DNA of 64,000 bases from Gammaproteobacteria bacterium (GTDB lineage: Bacteria > Pseudomonadota > Gammaproteobacteria > Pseudomonadales > JAUIET01), in NCBI GenBank assembly GCA_030429735.1, contig JAUIET010000011.1:1-64000 (forward strand), written 5' to 3'. The translations under genes were made by a program, and so were the position numbers. Of the stretch, positions 45,172 through 54,069 are shown piece after piece. Positions within the stretch are counted from its first letter, which is position 1. Each line of letters begins with the position of its first letter. The notes beneath the pieces are model-generated. The model saw only the letters and a list, made by a program, of their open reading frames with translations, was not told where the DNA came from and made no database searches.

Positions 45172-47162
45172 TGGCGTCCGTGTTACGCCAACTTGCGGTG
45201 CTTGTTTGCGCATTATCATGCGCAGCACTTTCTGCTGCGGCGGATAAGAAAGACCCGCCCAGCGCGGCCAATGCCCTGGGCTATGGTGTGATGCTCTATG
45301 AATACTTTCAACGCAATCATTTTGAAGCTTTACGCGAGTATTCCATCGCGGAAAAACGCCAGGAATTGTACGGTCATGGAAGTTATCCAAAGCTTCTGGA
45401 AGGTGGTATCAGCCTGGCATTTGGCATGGACCGAAAGGCTGAGAGTGTCTTTGATGAATTACTAAATGGCAGTTACTCCGAAGGTGTGCAAAACCAGGCC
45501 TGGTTTTATCTCGGAAAAATTGCCTACCAGCGCAGCAATTACGAGCGCTCCAGGGAAGTCTTGGGCGAAATTGGCCCTGCGCTGCCGAATAAGCTGCAAA
45601 ACGAATATCGCTCGCTGGTCAGTCAACTAGCCCTGCGCTATGAAGATTTCAATCACGCCGAAGCAGCTTTTGAGCGAATAGAGGCCAATTCGCCATTTAA
45701 GCCATACACTACATTCAATATCGGCGCGGCGTACCAAAAGCGTTTTATACGTTCTCGCTACGCCGGCGCTGAGAACAACGATTGGTACCCTGCAACGCTC
45801 AAGCTGGATGAAGCCGCTGAGCTGGCTCTGCGTTTTGATCGAGCCGGGGCGACTGGCGAACAAGGTGATGACGAATTCAAGTCTTTGGCTGATCGCGCCC
45901 TACTTGCCGCTGGCTACGCTCTGCTTCAGGGTGAGCGGTACGATGCTGCGATTGATCGCTTTAAGCGCGTTCGTTTGCAAGGGCCTTATGCCGCCCAGGC
46001 TATGCTCGGCTATGGCTGGGCTGAGGTTGAGCAAGAACGTTTCACAGAAGCATTAACTCCCTGGGAGCACTTGATAGATCAGTCGCTGATTAGCCCAGCC
46101 GTGCAAGAAGCCTATGTCGGCATTCCCTATGTGTACGAAAAATTGGGTGCAAAATCCAAGGCATTATCCGGCTTTGAATTTGCTGCTGACAAGTACCAGC
46201 AAGAGCTACGAAGTATTGAAAACGCGGTACAGAATTTGCGTTCCGCTAACATGATCGATTTATTTGTTGTTGAACAGGATCAGGGCTTTGTTGATTGGGT
46301 CGCTGCGCATGATAACCTTGTACTGAATCCGCAATCTCCCTACCTAACCGAATTGCTGGCTGGACATGAATTTCAGGCGGCACTTACCGATCTAAGAGAC
46401 CTTTACGCTTTGCAGCAAAACCTGGAGAGCTGGCAGCGCAAAGTAGCGACCTTTCAGTTTGCCCTGGAGAGCCGTCACGCGGCGCGCGAGGCGGTGCGAG
46501 TGGGCGACAAACAACAGCTATTGGAACAGATTGATAGCTTGCAAGCCGTACGCAGTGACGCCTACGAACGACTCAGCCTGATCGAAAGTAACTCTGACGC
46601 GGTGTCACTCTTACCTCGAGAAAAGCAACGCACTGCGCGAAAGTCTCAAGCGCTCGCGTCCGACGCGCGAGCTTTGATTGCCGCACAAGGCGGTGACCCG
46701 CAAGGTTCTGGAATGCAGGACCTGGTGAATAAAGCACAGTGGGCCGAGTTTTTGGCAGGAGTGGCCCTGTGGGATGCTCACGAGGAATACAGCAAAAACG
46801 CCTGGCAGATTCGCAAAGACCTGCAGATCATTGACGATATGCTGGAGCAAATGGAGCAACGCAAGAACAATATTGAGCATATTTTATCGGAACAGCTGGA
46901 CGTGAAACGGTACACAGAGCGCATCACTGAGGCCAGCAAAAAACTGGAAGACACATTGGCAGCCAATCAGCAGGGCATTGATATAGCCCAGCAGGCGCTG
47001 TCCGATTTGGCGATCGCAAAGTTGAGCCAGCATTACCGAAGTATTCAGGCACATCTTGCCCAAACCCGTCTGGCAATTACCCGATTGTATGACATCAACG
47101 CTGCCGAGCTCGACTCTGCAATGGAATCCGGTGCTGAAAATGTGAATGAGGTGGCACCATGA
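45162..47162 (+). CDS. periplasmic TPR protein with coiled coil
   Basis: A 666-residue protein starting with GTG at 45162 (a second GTG is at 45171), with a signal peptide (VLVCALSCAALSAAA). Residues about 35-380 hold TPR-like helical repeats (VQNQAWFYLGKIAYQRSNYE, AAQAMLGYGWAEVEQERFTE). Residues about 420-650 are predicted long helices (QIRKDLQIIDDMLEQMEQRK) without catalytic motifs. It overlaps neighbours on both sides (10 and 4 bp). It would be a scaffold in the periplasm, comparable in type to the TPR proteins of the Glt machine. Confidence 0.7.
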   Translation: MAVVASVLRQLAVLVCALSCAALSAAADKKDPPSAANALGYGVMLYEYFQRNHFEALREYSIAEKRQELYGHGSYPKLLEGGISLAFGMDRKAESVFDELLNGSYSEGVQNQAWFYLGKIAYQRSNYERSREVLGEIGPALPNKLQNEYRSLVSQLALRYEDFNHAEAAFERIEANSPFKPYTTFNIGAAYQKRFIRSRYAGAENNDWYPATLKLDEAAELALRFDRAGATGEQGDDEFKSLADRALLAAGYALLQGERYDAAIDRFKRVRLQGPYAAQAMLGYGWAEVEQERFTEALTPWEHLIDQSLISPAVQEAYVGIPYVYEKLGAKSKALSGFEFAADKYQQELRSIENAVQNLRSANMIDLFVVEQDQGFVDWVAAHDNLVLNPQSPYLTELLAGHEFQAALTDLRDLYALQQNLESWQRKVATFQFALESRHAAREAVRVGDKQQLLEQIDSLQAVRSDAYERLSLIESNSDAVSLLPREKQRTARKSQALASDARALIAAQGGDPQGSGMQDLVNKAQWAEFLAGVALWDAHEEYSKNAWQIRKDLQIIDDMLEQMEQRKNNIEHILSEQLDVKRYTERITEASKKLEDTLAANQQGIDIAQQALSDLAIAKLSQHYRSIQAHLAQTRLAITRLYDINAAELDSAMESGAENVNEVAP

Positions 47163-50023
47163 ATCAATGGTGGCATCTTGCGTTAACAGCTGGTCTGACG
47201 GTTATTGTGGCAAGTTGCGGCCATGTGGACGAGCTTGATAGAGGCGAACCAACGCTTGCTGATCTTAAAAAAGTGGCCCCACCGGAAGAAGAGACAACGC
47301 TACCGGTGGTGTCGCGCAGACAAGTCATGGACAGTTATCGATCGCTGTTGGAGATAACCGACGACCCTGATATTCGAACAAAAGCGCTTCGAAGGTTGGG
47401 CAGTCTGATGATGCTTGAAAGTGAAGACAATCAGCTGGACAGTCAGGAACAAACTCGTCGTTATTATGATGAAGTCGTACAGTTTTATCGAAACCTTCTT
47501 GAGAAGGAACCCGATAACGAAGCGAATGACTCCCTGTATTACCAGCTGTCCAAAGCCTATGATCTTGACACTCGCCAGGAAGATTCTGCCGAGGCTTTGG
47601 ATCGCCTTGTACGCAAATATCCTGATTCCCCCTATGCAGCGGAAGCCCATTTTCGCAGTGCGGAAATTCTGTTTGCAGAAGGCAAGTATAAAGAAGCGCA
47701 TGCAGAGTATGAGCAAGTATTACGTTTTGGGGTAGACACGCCGTTCTTTAATAATGCGCTTTACATGAAAGGGTGGTCGGAATTCAAACGCAGCCGTTAC
47801 GAAGATAGCCTGCGATCTTTTTGGCGAATGATGAACCTGACCTGGCCGGATGGTAAAGAGCTGTCTGAGCTGAAGAAAAGTCAGCAAGAGCTGGTCGACG
47901 ACACACTGCGCGTTATGTCGCTGGCGTTTTCCTATCTTGATGGGCCAGTATCGATCCGAGAGCTTACCGCTAACGCGGGTAAGATGCACTACGAACCTCT
48001 GTTGTACGCGCGCCTGGCTGATCTGTACTTAAGCAAGAAACGCTACAAAGATACGGCAGATACCTACCAGGCCTTTATTGATGTATACCCAAACAGTGAC
48101 GAGGCACCTCAGTATCATGTATTGCAAATAGAAGCTTACAACAAAGGGAATTTCCCAACCTTGATTCTGCCTGCGAAACAGAGTTACGCAGAAAGCTACG
48201 GAATCAACAGTTATTACTGGAGTATAAAAGACGAGGCAGTCAAGGCTACGTTGAAGCCCAAGCTGCGCGAATACCTGTCTGAACTGGCGAAAACGTCACA
48301 CGCCGAAGCGCAGGCAATGAAGCAAGTCTGGCAAAAAAACCTGAACAATAAGCGCAAACTCGCCAAGCTGAAGTTCACGGATGTTGATATAAAGGATGAG
48401 TATCGCGAAGCTGCGCGCTGGTACAAAGACTACCTGATTACATTCCCTGACGATAACAACGCCAATGAGCTGTGGTTCCTGCTTGCTGAAGCCCAATACG
48501 AAGCCAGTGACTATCATGATGCGATAGGCACTTACCAGCGAATCGCTTACGCTCTGGAAGACCATCCAAAAGGTGCGGAAGCCGGCTACGCAGCTATTTT
48601 AACCTATGATAAACATATCGCTTCCTTGGAAGGTCAGCCAGAGGGTGTGATAGAACGCTGGCATGACCGGCGCATTGTCAGCTCCTTGCGCTTCAGCGAA
48701 GCGTATCCGGCCGACCAACGCGCGCCGAGCGTACTGTTAAAGACATCCGAAGATATGCTGGCGCGTCAGGATTATGTTCAAGCCGTAAACAATGCCAGGC
48801 GTTTGATCGCCTGGAGCTACCCGATCACGCAAGAAACTCGCATCGATGCCTGGCTGGTTGTCGCTCATGGCGAGTTTGAGCAAGAGAATTTTGCGATGGC
48901 CGAACAGGCCTATAGTCAGTTAAATACCTTGATGCCGGCAAAGGATCCGCGCAAAGCAGGAATAGTGGACAATCTGGCGGCCAGTATCTACAAGCAGGCG
49001 GAGCAGGAGCTTGCTGATGGCAATACGCGCTATGCAGTTGACCAATTTCTGCGTGTTGCAAGCGCAGCACCTGGAACCGCGATTGCAGTCACGGCCGAGT
49101 TTGACGCGGCAACGCACATGCTAAATTTGAAGGCTTGGCCAGAGGCGATCGACGTACTGACTGGGTTCAGGTCGCGCTATCCCGATCATGAGCTAAGTAA
49201 GCAAATACCGGCCAAACTGGTATTGGCATATCAGGAAAACGGCCAGTGGTACGAAGCCGCCACTGAATTGGAAGCCCTTGCCAAAAATGACAGCGACCCT
49301 GAAAGTGCGCGAACTGCCAGCTATCTGGCAGCGGAGTTGTATCAGAAGTCGGGGGAGGAGCAGAAGGCGATTGCTCAGTTCGAACGCTATATTGCGCAGT
49401 ACCCACAGCCTTTTGAACAACAACTGGAGGCAGTGTTTCAACTCAGTGAACTCCAGTCAGCGCGCGGCAATAGCCGCGAATACGAGCGTTGGTTGAACAA
49501 GTTGATCGCTTTACACAATGAAGCTGGCGGCTCGGCCAATGATCGATCACGCTATTTGGCGGCCAAGAGCACTTTGTATTTTGCCGATCAGCAGCGGGCG
49601 CAATTCGACAGTATTAAGTTAAGCTTGCCGCTTAAGCGCAGCCTGGCGAAGAAAAAGAAGGCCTTGCAAGCCTCTTTGGCACGCTATGAACAGGCAGCCG
49701 CTTATGAGGTTCAGGAGTTTGCGACCCGAGCTACCTACAATATCGGTGAGATATACACGCAACTCAGTCAGGACTTGATGAATTCCGAGCGTCCTTCGAA
49801 AATGAACGAGCTGGAGCTTGAGCAATACGAAGTCTTACTTGAAGAGCAGGCTTTCCCCTTTGAAGAGCAGGCGATAGACATTCATGAAACCAACGCGCAA
49901 AGAAGCTGGGTTGGCATTTACGATGAGTGGGTCCAGCGCAGTTTCGAATCTCTGGCAAGATTAATGCCCGGCCGCTATAACAAACAGGAAGTAGCTGGTG
50001 AGGACGACAATGTTATACGTTAG
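47159..50023 (+). CDS. large TPR-repeat lipoprotein
   Basis: A 954-residue lipoprotein (signal GLTVIVASC) built almost wholly of TPR units. Examples are YPDSPYAAEAHFRSAEILFA, YKDTADTYQAFIDVYPNSDE and YHDAIGTYQRIAYALEDHPK. The spacing of about 35-37 residues is clear through most of the protein. It overlaps the previous gene by 4 bp and the next by 14 bp. It resembles the very large TPR protein of the Myxococcus Glt machine (GltD/AgnA type) in size class and context; direct homology is not shown here. Confidence 0.72.
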   Translation: MNQWWHLALTAGLTVIVASCGHVDELDRGEPTLADLKKVAPPEEETTLPVVSRRQVMDSYRSLLEITDDPDIRTKALRRLGSLMMLESEDNQLDSQEQTRRYYDEVVQFYRNLLEKEPDNEANDSLYYQLSKAYDLDTRQEDSAEALDRLVRKYPDSPYAAEAHFRSAEILFAEGKYKEAHAEYEQVLRFGVDTPFFNNALYMKGWSEFKRSRYEDSLRSFWRMMNLTWPDGKELSELKKSQQELVDDTLRVMSLAFSYLDGPVSIRELTANAGKMHYEPLLYARLADLYLSKKRYKDTADTYQAFIDVYPNSDEAPQYHVLQIEAYNKGNFPTLILPAKQSYAESYGINSYYWSIKDEAVKATLKPKLREYLSELAKTSHAEAQAMKQVWQKNLNNKRKLAKLKFTDVDIKDEYREAARWYKDYLITFPDDNNANELWFLLAEAQYEASDYHDAIGTYQRIAYALEDHPKGAEAGYAAILTYDKHIASLEGQPEGVIERWHDRRIVSSLRFSEAYPADQRAPSVLLKTSEDMLARQDYVQAVNNARRLIAWSYPITQETRIDAWLVVAHGEFEQENFAMAEQAYSQLNTLMPAKDPRKAGIVDNLAASIYKQAEQELADGNTRYAVDQFLRVASAAPGTAIAVTAEFDAATHMLNLKAWPEAIDVLTGFRSRYPDHELSKQIPAKLVLAYQENGQWYEAATELEALAKNDSDPESARTASYLAAELYQKSGEEQKAIAQFERYIAQYPQPFEQQLEAVFQLSELQSARGNSREYERWLNKLIALHNEAGGSANDRSRYLAAKSTLYFADQQRAQFDSIKLSLPLKRSLAKKKKALQASLARYEQAAAYEVQEFATRATYNIGEIYTQLSQDLMNSERPSKMNELELEQYEVLLEEQAFPFEEQAIDIHETNAQRSWVGIYDEWVQRSFESLARLMPGRYNKQEVAGEDDNVIR

Positions 50024-50825
50024 TATTAAGCGCACGATATCTGCTGTAAGTCTTTGCTTGTTGCTGTCGACCTGTGCTGGAATAGATCCGCAGTTAAATC
50101 CATTCTATAAGGGCGATGAAGAAAACAAGACTGTAGAAACCGATCGCTCCGTTACACGATCACCGGAGCGGCGCAGCATCGACAGTATTGTTCGTACGCG
50201 TGATGAGGAAACCAGCAGCGACGCCGATTTCTCGTCACTAAACTCGCAAAAATCAAGCGTATCGAATGCGCAGCATGCTCAGGATGAAAGCATTCTGCTG
50301 AGTGCCGGACCCAACCCATACCTGGCAACTGCGCAACCGGTCAATGCTTATGCCAATGAACAATACAGCCGTGCCGCGGCTGCTATGGACACAGAAGAGT
50401 GGCGGGCAGCTGAAGACCTGTTGGCACAACTGACGGCGCGACAACCCGAGCTGAGCAGTCCTTGGCTAAAGTTAGGCCTTGCACAAATGAAGCAGGAAAA
50501 GTTAGCAGAAGCGCAGCGCAGTTTTGAGAAGGCGATCGAGTCGAACAAAGCGAACCAGGAAGCGTATAATCAGCTCGCGCTGCTGCATCGTAAACAGGGG
50601 CAGTTTGCAAAAGCCGAAGCCAGCTATCAGAAAGCCATTGCAGTTTGGCCCGCGTACCCCGCAATTCGACTTAATCTGGGTATTTTGTATGAACTTTATC
50701 TGGGTGATTTAGGCAAGGCGTTGCAACAGTACGCAATCTATCAAAGTCTGCTGCCCGAGCCTGATCGGAAAGTCAGCGGTTGGATCAGTGATTTGAAGAG
50801 GCGGTTGCAGGTGAGCGACACATGA
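50010..50825 (+). CDS. TPR lipoprotein
   Basis: A 271-residue lipoprotein (lipobox LLSTC). It has a polar, Ser-rich linker (about 25-110) and C-terminal TPRs (AWLKLGLAQ-type SPWLKLGLAQMKQEKLAEAQ, then AYNQLALLHRKQGQFAKAEA). The ATG at 50010 has GAGG 6 bp upstream and is preferred to GTG at 49998. It overlaps the large TPR gene by 14 bp and the next small gene by 4 bp. In type it matches the TPR lipoproteins (GltE/AglT class) of gliding machines. Confidence 0.72.
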   Translation: MLYVSIKRTISAVSLCLLLSTCAGIDPQLNPFYKGDEENKTVETDRSVTRSPERRSIDSIVRTRDEETSSDADFSSLNSQKSSVSNAQHAQDESILLSAGPNPYLATAQPVNAYANEQYSRAAAAMDTEEWRAAEDLLAQLTARQPELSSPWLKLGLAQMKQEKLAEAQRSFEKAIESNKANQEAYNQLALLHRKQGQFAKAEASYQKAIAVWPAYPAIRLNLGILYELYLGDLGKALQQYAIYQSLLPEPDRKVSGWISDLKRRLQVSDT

Positions 50826-51133
50826 ACGCAGTACGATGTCTGATGAGCTGTTTGTTAGTACTCAGTTGCGCTTCGCTGGTTGCCCAGGAGTCTAGCGATA
50901 AAGTATTAAATCTGGAGAGCACATTCCAGGGTAATCGCGAGCAGCCGCGCGTGTTGTATATCGTGCCTTGGCAGCAACCTGGTGGTCCACCGGAGCTTGA
51001 AAGACCGATAAGTGGTGACATCGATCAACTGTTTGAACCGATAGATCGTGCAAGTTTTCAACGCGAGCTGAAATACATCAAGTTTTTGCAGGATGGGGGT
51101 CAAAAAACAGACAACCCCAGTCTGTTTGAGTAA
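50822..51133 (+). CDS. small exported protein, unknown family
   Basis: A 103-residue protein with a signal peptide (LMSCLLVLSCASLVA). The mature 80 residues contain RVLYIVPWQQPGGPPELERP and end in FLQDGGQKTDNPSLFE, with no membrane segment or known motif. It overlaps the TPR lipoprotein gene by ATGA and precedes exbB by 99 bp. I do not recognise it; its constant position between the TPR and motor genes would be worth following. Confidence 0.6.
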   Translation: MNAVRCLMSCLLVLSCASLVAQESSDKVLNLESTFQGNREQPRVLYIVPWQQPGGPPELERPISGDIDQLFEPIDRASFQRELKYIKFLQDGGQKTDNPSLFE

Positions 51134-51140
51134 CGAAGTG

Positions 51141-51215
51141 AGCGGTATACCGCTACACTTTAGTGAATAATGTCGTTGAGCAGGCAGGAGCCTGTTTACC
51201 GATGATACTGGTAAA
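51141..51215 (+). promoter_or_regulatory. palindrome and two hairpins before the exbB-type gene
   Basis: AGCGGTATACCGCT (51141-51154) is a perfect 14-bp palindrome. It is followed by CAGGC-AGGA-GCCTG (51181-51194) and TTTACC/GGTAAA (51195-51200 and 51210-51215). The motor genes start at 51233. The structures could be an operator plus an attenuator or RNA-stability element that sets motor expression apart from the TPR genes; the AGGA loop resembles a CsrA site. Confidence 0.4.
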
Positions 51216-51232
51216 AAGAAAAGGGTAATACT

Positions 51233-51895
51233 ATGGACATGGCAACGATCATCGCCTTTTTTCAGAATGGCGGGCCATTCATGTATCCAATTGCGTTCGT
51301 CTTGGCGGTTGGACTGGCGATAGCGATAGAGCGATTTATTTTTCTGTCGGGCGCAAAGTCGAGTAATCGGCGCGCATTTGATCAGATGCTTCCGTATTTG
51401 CAGAAACGAGACTACAAAAATGTGCTTGGTTTTGCCCAAAAATCCAAAGCACCCATCACCCGAATCATCGCCGCCGGCGTTGCCAAAACGGCGACAACGC
51501 AAAAGCGTGATGAAGTTGAGTACGCGATGGACGAGGGTGTGTTAGAGGCGCTGCCAAGGCTGGAGCGCCGTACTCAATACCTCGCAACGCTGGCAAATAT
51601 AGCAACGCTGCTGGGACTGTTGGGAACTATCATTGGTTTGATTGCTGCGTTCACGGCGGTAGCCAATGCTGACCCGGCAGAAAAGGCAACGCTGTTATCG
51701 CAGAGTATCTCGATAGCGATGAATACGACCGCTTTTGGTTTGATGGCCGCAATACCCTTGTTGTTGTTGCACTCGTTTTTGCAGTCAAAAACCTCTGAAA
51801 TCATTGATAGCCTTGAAATGGCAATGGTGAAATTCCTTAATATGCTGGGTGACAGCCGCACGGCAGCCGGAAACGCTGGATCGGACAAAGCCTAG
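51233..51895 (+). CDS. ExbB/TolQ/MotA-type proton channel protein
   Basis: A 220-residue inner-membrane protein of the MotA/TolQ/ExbB family. It has an N-terminal helix (MYPIAFVLAVGLAIAIERFI), a cytoplasmic loop with RRTQYLATLANIATLLGLLG leading into the second helix with the family's LLGTxxG motif, and a third helix containing MNTTAFGLMAAIPLLLL. With the two ExbD-type proteins next door it would form a proton-driven stator, as AglR does with AglQ and AglS in Myxococcus. Confidence 0.9.
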   Translation: MDMATIIAFFQNGGPFMYPIAFVLAVGLAIAIERFIFLSGAKSSNRRAFDQMLPYLQKRDYKNVLGFAQKSKAPITRIIAAGVAKTATTQKRDEVEYAMDEGVLEALPRLERRTQYLATLANIATLLGLLGTIIGLIAAFTAVANADPAEKATLLSQSISIAMNTTAFGLMAAIPLLLLHSFLQSKTSEIIDSLEMAMVKFLNMLGDSRTAAGNAGSDKA

Positions 51896-51919
51896 CTTAC
51901 CGCTAGGGCTCGCAACCAC

Positions 51920-52504
51920 ATGCGCCGATTACGCCACAGGCATCAAGAAGAAGCCGAGTTAAACATTACTGCGTTCATGAACCTCATGATCGTGCTGGTT
52001 CCCGTGCTGTTAATGACCATGGTGTTCTCGCACATCACGGTGTTGGGTTTAACCCTGCCAGACGCCGCCAGTAGCCCGGACACCTCGGAAGAAGATCAGC
52101 ACCTGGAACTGGTTGTCCGTGATACCGAATTGCAGGTGTATTACCCGAGAGGCTACTTGCTGAAACGAATCGAACAGATTGAAGTGCCGCCCGAAGAAGG
52201 TGAGGAACTGACGCCTGTGATGGACCCCGAAACCGGTGAACCAATGATGCAGCACGACTATAAGCTGCTGGCCGACGTATTGCAGGAAGTGAAACGCTTG
52301 CTGAAAGAGAAAGACATTGATAAGCGCGACATTACGATTTTGTCGCAGGAAGATACTGACTATCAAACCATTGTCAGCTTGATGGACGCCTCCCGCTCGT
52401 TTAAGGCCGTAGTTGCTGGGTCGGTGGTTAATGCCGAGTTATTTCCTGAAGTATCGCTTGGTGACGCACCGGTACTTGCCGAGCAGGTGGTTGCCAGCCC
52501 ATGA
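51920..52504 (+). CDS. ExbD/TolR-type protein 1, Asn at the proton site
   Basis: A 194-residue bitopic ExbD/TolR-family protein with a basic N-terminus, one helix (AFMNLMIVLVPVLLMTMVFS) and a periplasmic domain interrupted by an acidic insert (VPPEEGEELTPVMDPETGEP). The membrane residue that carries protons in ExbD, TolR and AglQ is Asp; here the codon at this position (residue 21) is AAC, Asn. The second ExbD protein keeps Asp. It therefore probably acts as a structural, non-protonating partner in a hetero-oligomeric stator. It overlaps the next gene by 4 bp. Confidence 0.85.
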   Translation: MRRLRHRHQEEAELNITAFMNLMIVLVPVLLMTMVFSHITVLGLTLPDAASSPDTSEEDQHLELVVRDTELQVYYPRGYLLKRIEQIEVPPEEGEELTPVMDPETGEPMMQHDYKLLADVLQEVKRLLKEKDIDKRDITILSQEDTDYQTIVSLMDASRSFKAVVAGSVVNAELFPEVSLGDAPVLAEQVVASP

Positions 52505-53058
52505 AGAACAACAGTCACAATAAACGCAGGCAGCGACATAAGGCGCGCTTAAAGAAGAACTCCACTTTGCAGCTTACTGCATTGATGGATATTTTTACGA
52601 TTCTGGTGTTCTTTCTGCTGGTGAACTCCTCAGATGTGGAAGTGCTTGAGGCCAATAAAGACATAAAGCTGCCTGACTCGGTTGCGGAAGAAAAACCCGA
52701 GGAAACCGTCGTTGTTATGGTCAATAACACGGACCTGATTGTGCAAGGCAAGAAAGTGGCCGACGTGGAGTTGGTGCTTCAATCAGATCAAGTGGAAATA
52801 GCCGCCTTGGCCGAAGAGCTTGCCTATCACGCGGCCAAGCGACCCGAGCTTAGCGAGGAGGAGCAAGAGAGAGGGCGTTCTGTTACCGTTATGGGTGATA
52901 AGGATGTGCCGTATCAGTTGCTTAAACGGGTAATGACCACCTGTGCGAAAGCGGATTTCAGAGATATCGCGTTAGCGGTCAATAAGCTTGAAGTACCGGA
53001 ACCCGATCCGGAATCGCTGCAAACACTGCAAAGTCTGTCGGAGCGTGAAAGCGGATGA
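52501..53058 (+). CDS. ExbD/TolR-type protein 2
   Basis: A 185-residue bitopic protein with a very basic N-terminus (NNSHNKRRQRHKARLKKN) and one helix with the proton-site Asp30 (LTALMDIFTILVFFLLVNSS). The periplasmic ExbD domain has a Glu-rich insert (RPELSEEEQERGRS) and ends in FRDIALAVNKLE. It overlaps ExbD-type protein 1 and the TonB-like gene by 4 bp each. It is the likely proton-conducting member of the pair. Confidence 0.88.
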   Translation: MKNNSHNKRRQRHKARLKKNSTLQLTALMDIFTILVFFLLVNSSDVEVLEANKDIKLPDSVAEEKPEETVVVMVNNTDLIVQGKKVADVELVLQSDQVEIAALAEELAYHAAKRPELSEEEQERGRSVTVMGDKDVPYQLLKRVMTTCAKADFRDIALAVNKLEVPEPDPESLQTLQSLSERESG

Positions 53059-53993
53059 CAGCCATGATGACAACCGCGCCGGTATTGCAGTTACCGTGGT
53101 CTATTGACGCACAGGACGATCGAAAGTTCTTTCGTATCCTGGCTATTTGCCTGGGCATATTGTTTGTTGCGGGCATTGTGCTGCCATTAATAACATTGCC
53201 GGAAGTTCCGCGCGAAGAGGAAGAGAAGCTTCCTCCGCAGTTGGCGAAACTGGTATTGGAGAAAAAAGAGCTACCACCTCCGCCGCCGCCACCCGAGGTA
53301 AAGAAACCGGAACCGGAAAAGCCGAAACCCAAGCCGAAACCCAAGCCCAAGCCGAAACCAAAGCCGAAGCCGAAGCAGACCATCGAAGAAGCGCGCGACA
53401 AAGCGGCAACGTCAGGCATTTTGCAGTTCAAAGATGATTTGATGGAAATGCGCGACAGTGTCGACAAAGATAAGCTTGCGAATAACGCATTGTCCCGTTC
53501 GCAAGGCGAAGCACGCAAGGTGGAACGCTCTATTATTACCGGTAAAGCCGGCGAAACCAGTGGTGGCATCAATACGGCGGCGCTGAGTCGAGATACGGGC
53601 GGAGCTGCTCTGTCCGGGCGGCAAACAACGGTAGTGGCCGGGGTACCCGGTGGTGGTAAAGGGCGTGCCAATGCAGGCCGTGGCGGGTTAGATGGCGGTG
53701 TTTCCGGGCGCAGCGATGAGTCTGTACGAAAGATCTTTGATCGAAACAAAGGTGCCATTTTTGCGATTTACAATCGTGCACTGCGTAATGATCCGTCCTT
53801 GGAAGGCAAAGTGACGGTTCGCCTGGTGATCGAGCCCAGTGGCGCAGTGTCGCAGGCAACTCTTGTCTCAAGTGAGCTTAAGGACCCGGCACTTGAGCGC
53901 AAACTGATGGCACGAATCAAGCTTATCAATTTTGGCGCTGAAGATGTGGCACGAACTACCGTGAATTATTCGTTCGACTTCTTACCATTTTAG
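53055..53993 (+). CDS. TonB-like protein with AgmX/PglI-type C-terminal domain
   Basis: A 312-residue bitopic protein with a cytoplasmic start and one transmembrane helix (about 26-48, ILAICLGILFVAGIVLPLIT). A Pro/Lys/Glu-rich arm with PPPPPPP and a long KP repeat (about 76-107) would span the periplasm. A helical segment, a Gly-rich linker and a TonB-like C-terminal domain (about 222-312, IFDRNKGAIFAIYNRALRND, VTVRLVIEPSGAVSQATLVS) complete it. This end matches the AgmX/PglI (GltJ/GltG-type) proteins that transmit stator force to outer parts of gliding machines. It is the last gene of the cluster; no terminator hairpin is visible. Confidence 0.85.
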   Translation: MTAMMTTAPVLQLPWSIDAQDDRKFFRILAICLGILFVAGIVLPLITLPEVPREEEEKLPPQLAKLVLEKKELPPPPPPPEVKKPEPEKPKPKPKPKPKPKPKPKPKQTIEEARDKAATSGILQFKDDLMEMRDSVDKDKLANNALSRSQGEARKVERSIITGKAGETSGGINTAALSRDTGGAALSGRQTTVVAGVPGGGKGRANAGRGGLDGGVSGRSDESVRKIFDRNKGAIFAIYNRALRNDPSLEGKVTVRLVIEPSGAVSQATLVSSELKDPALERKLMARIKLINFGAEDVARTTVNYSFDFLPF

Positions 53994-54069
53994 CTTTAAG
54001 TATCCTTAAGTCTGATTGCCCACGTGGTATGGCAAAATACACGCTTGGCTTACTCATCTGGATGCTTCT

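Noticed and set aside
52979-53758. A 259-codon minus-strand ORF opposite the TonB-like gene.
   Set aside because: It is the shadow of the Pro/Lys-rich arm (giving Gly/Phe-rich low complexity) and has no ribosome site; the plus-strand gene has clear domains.
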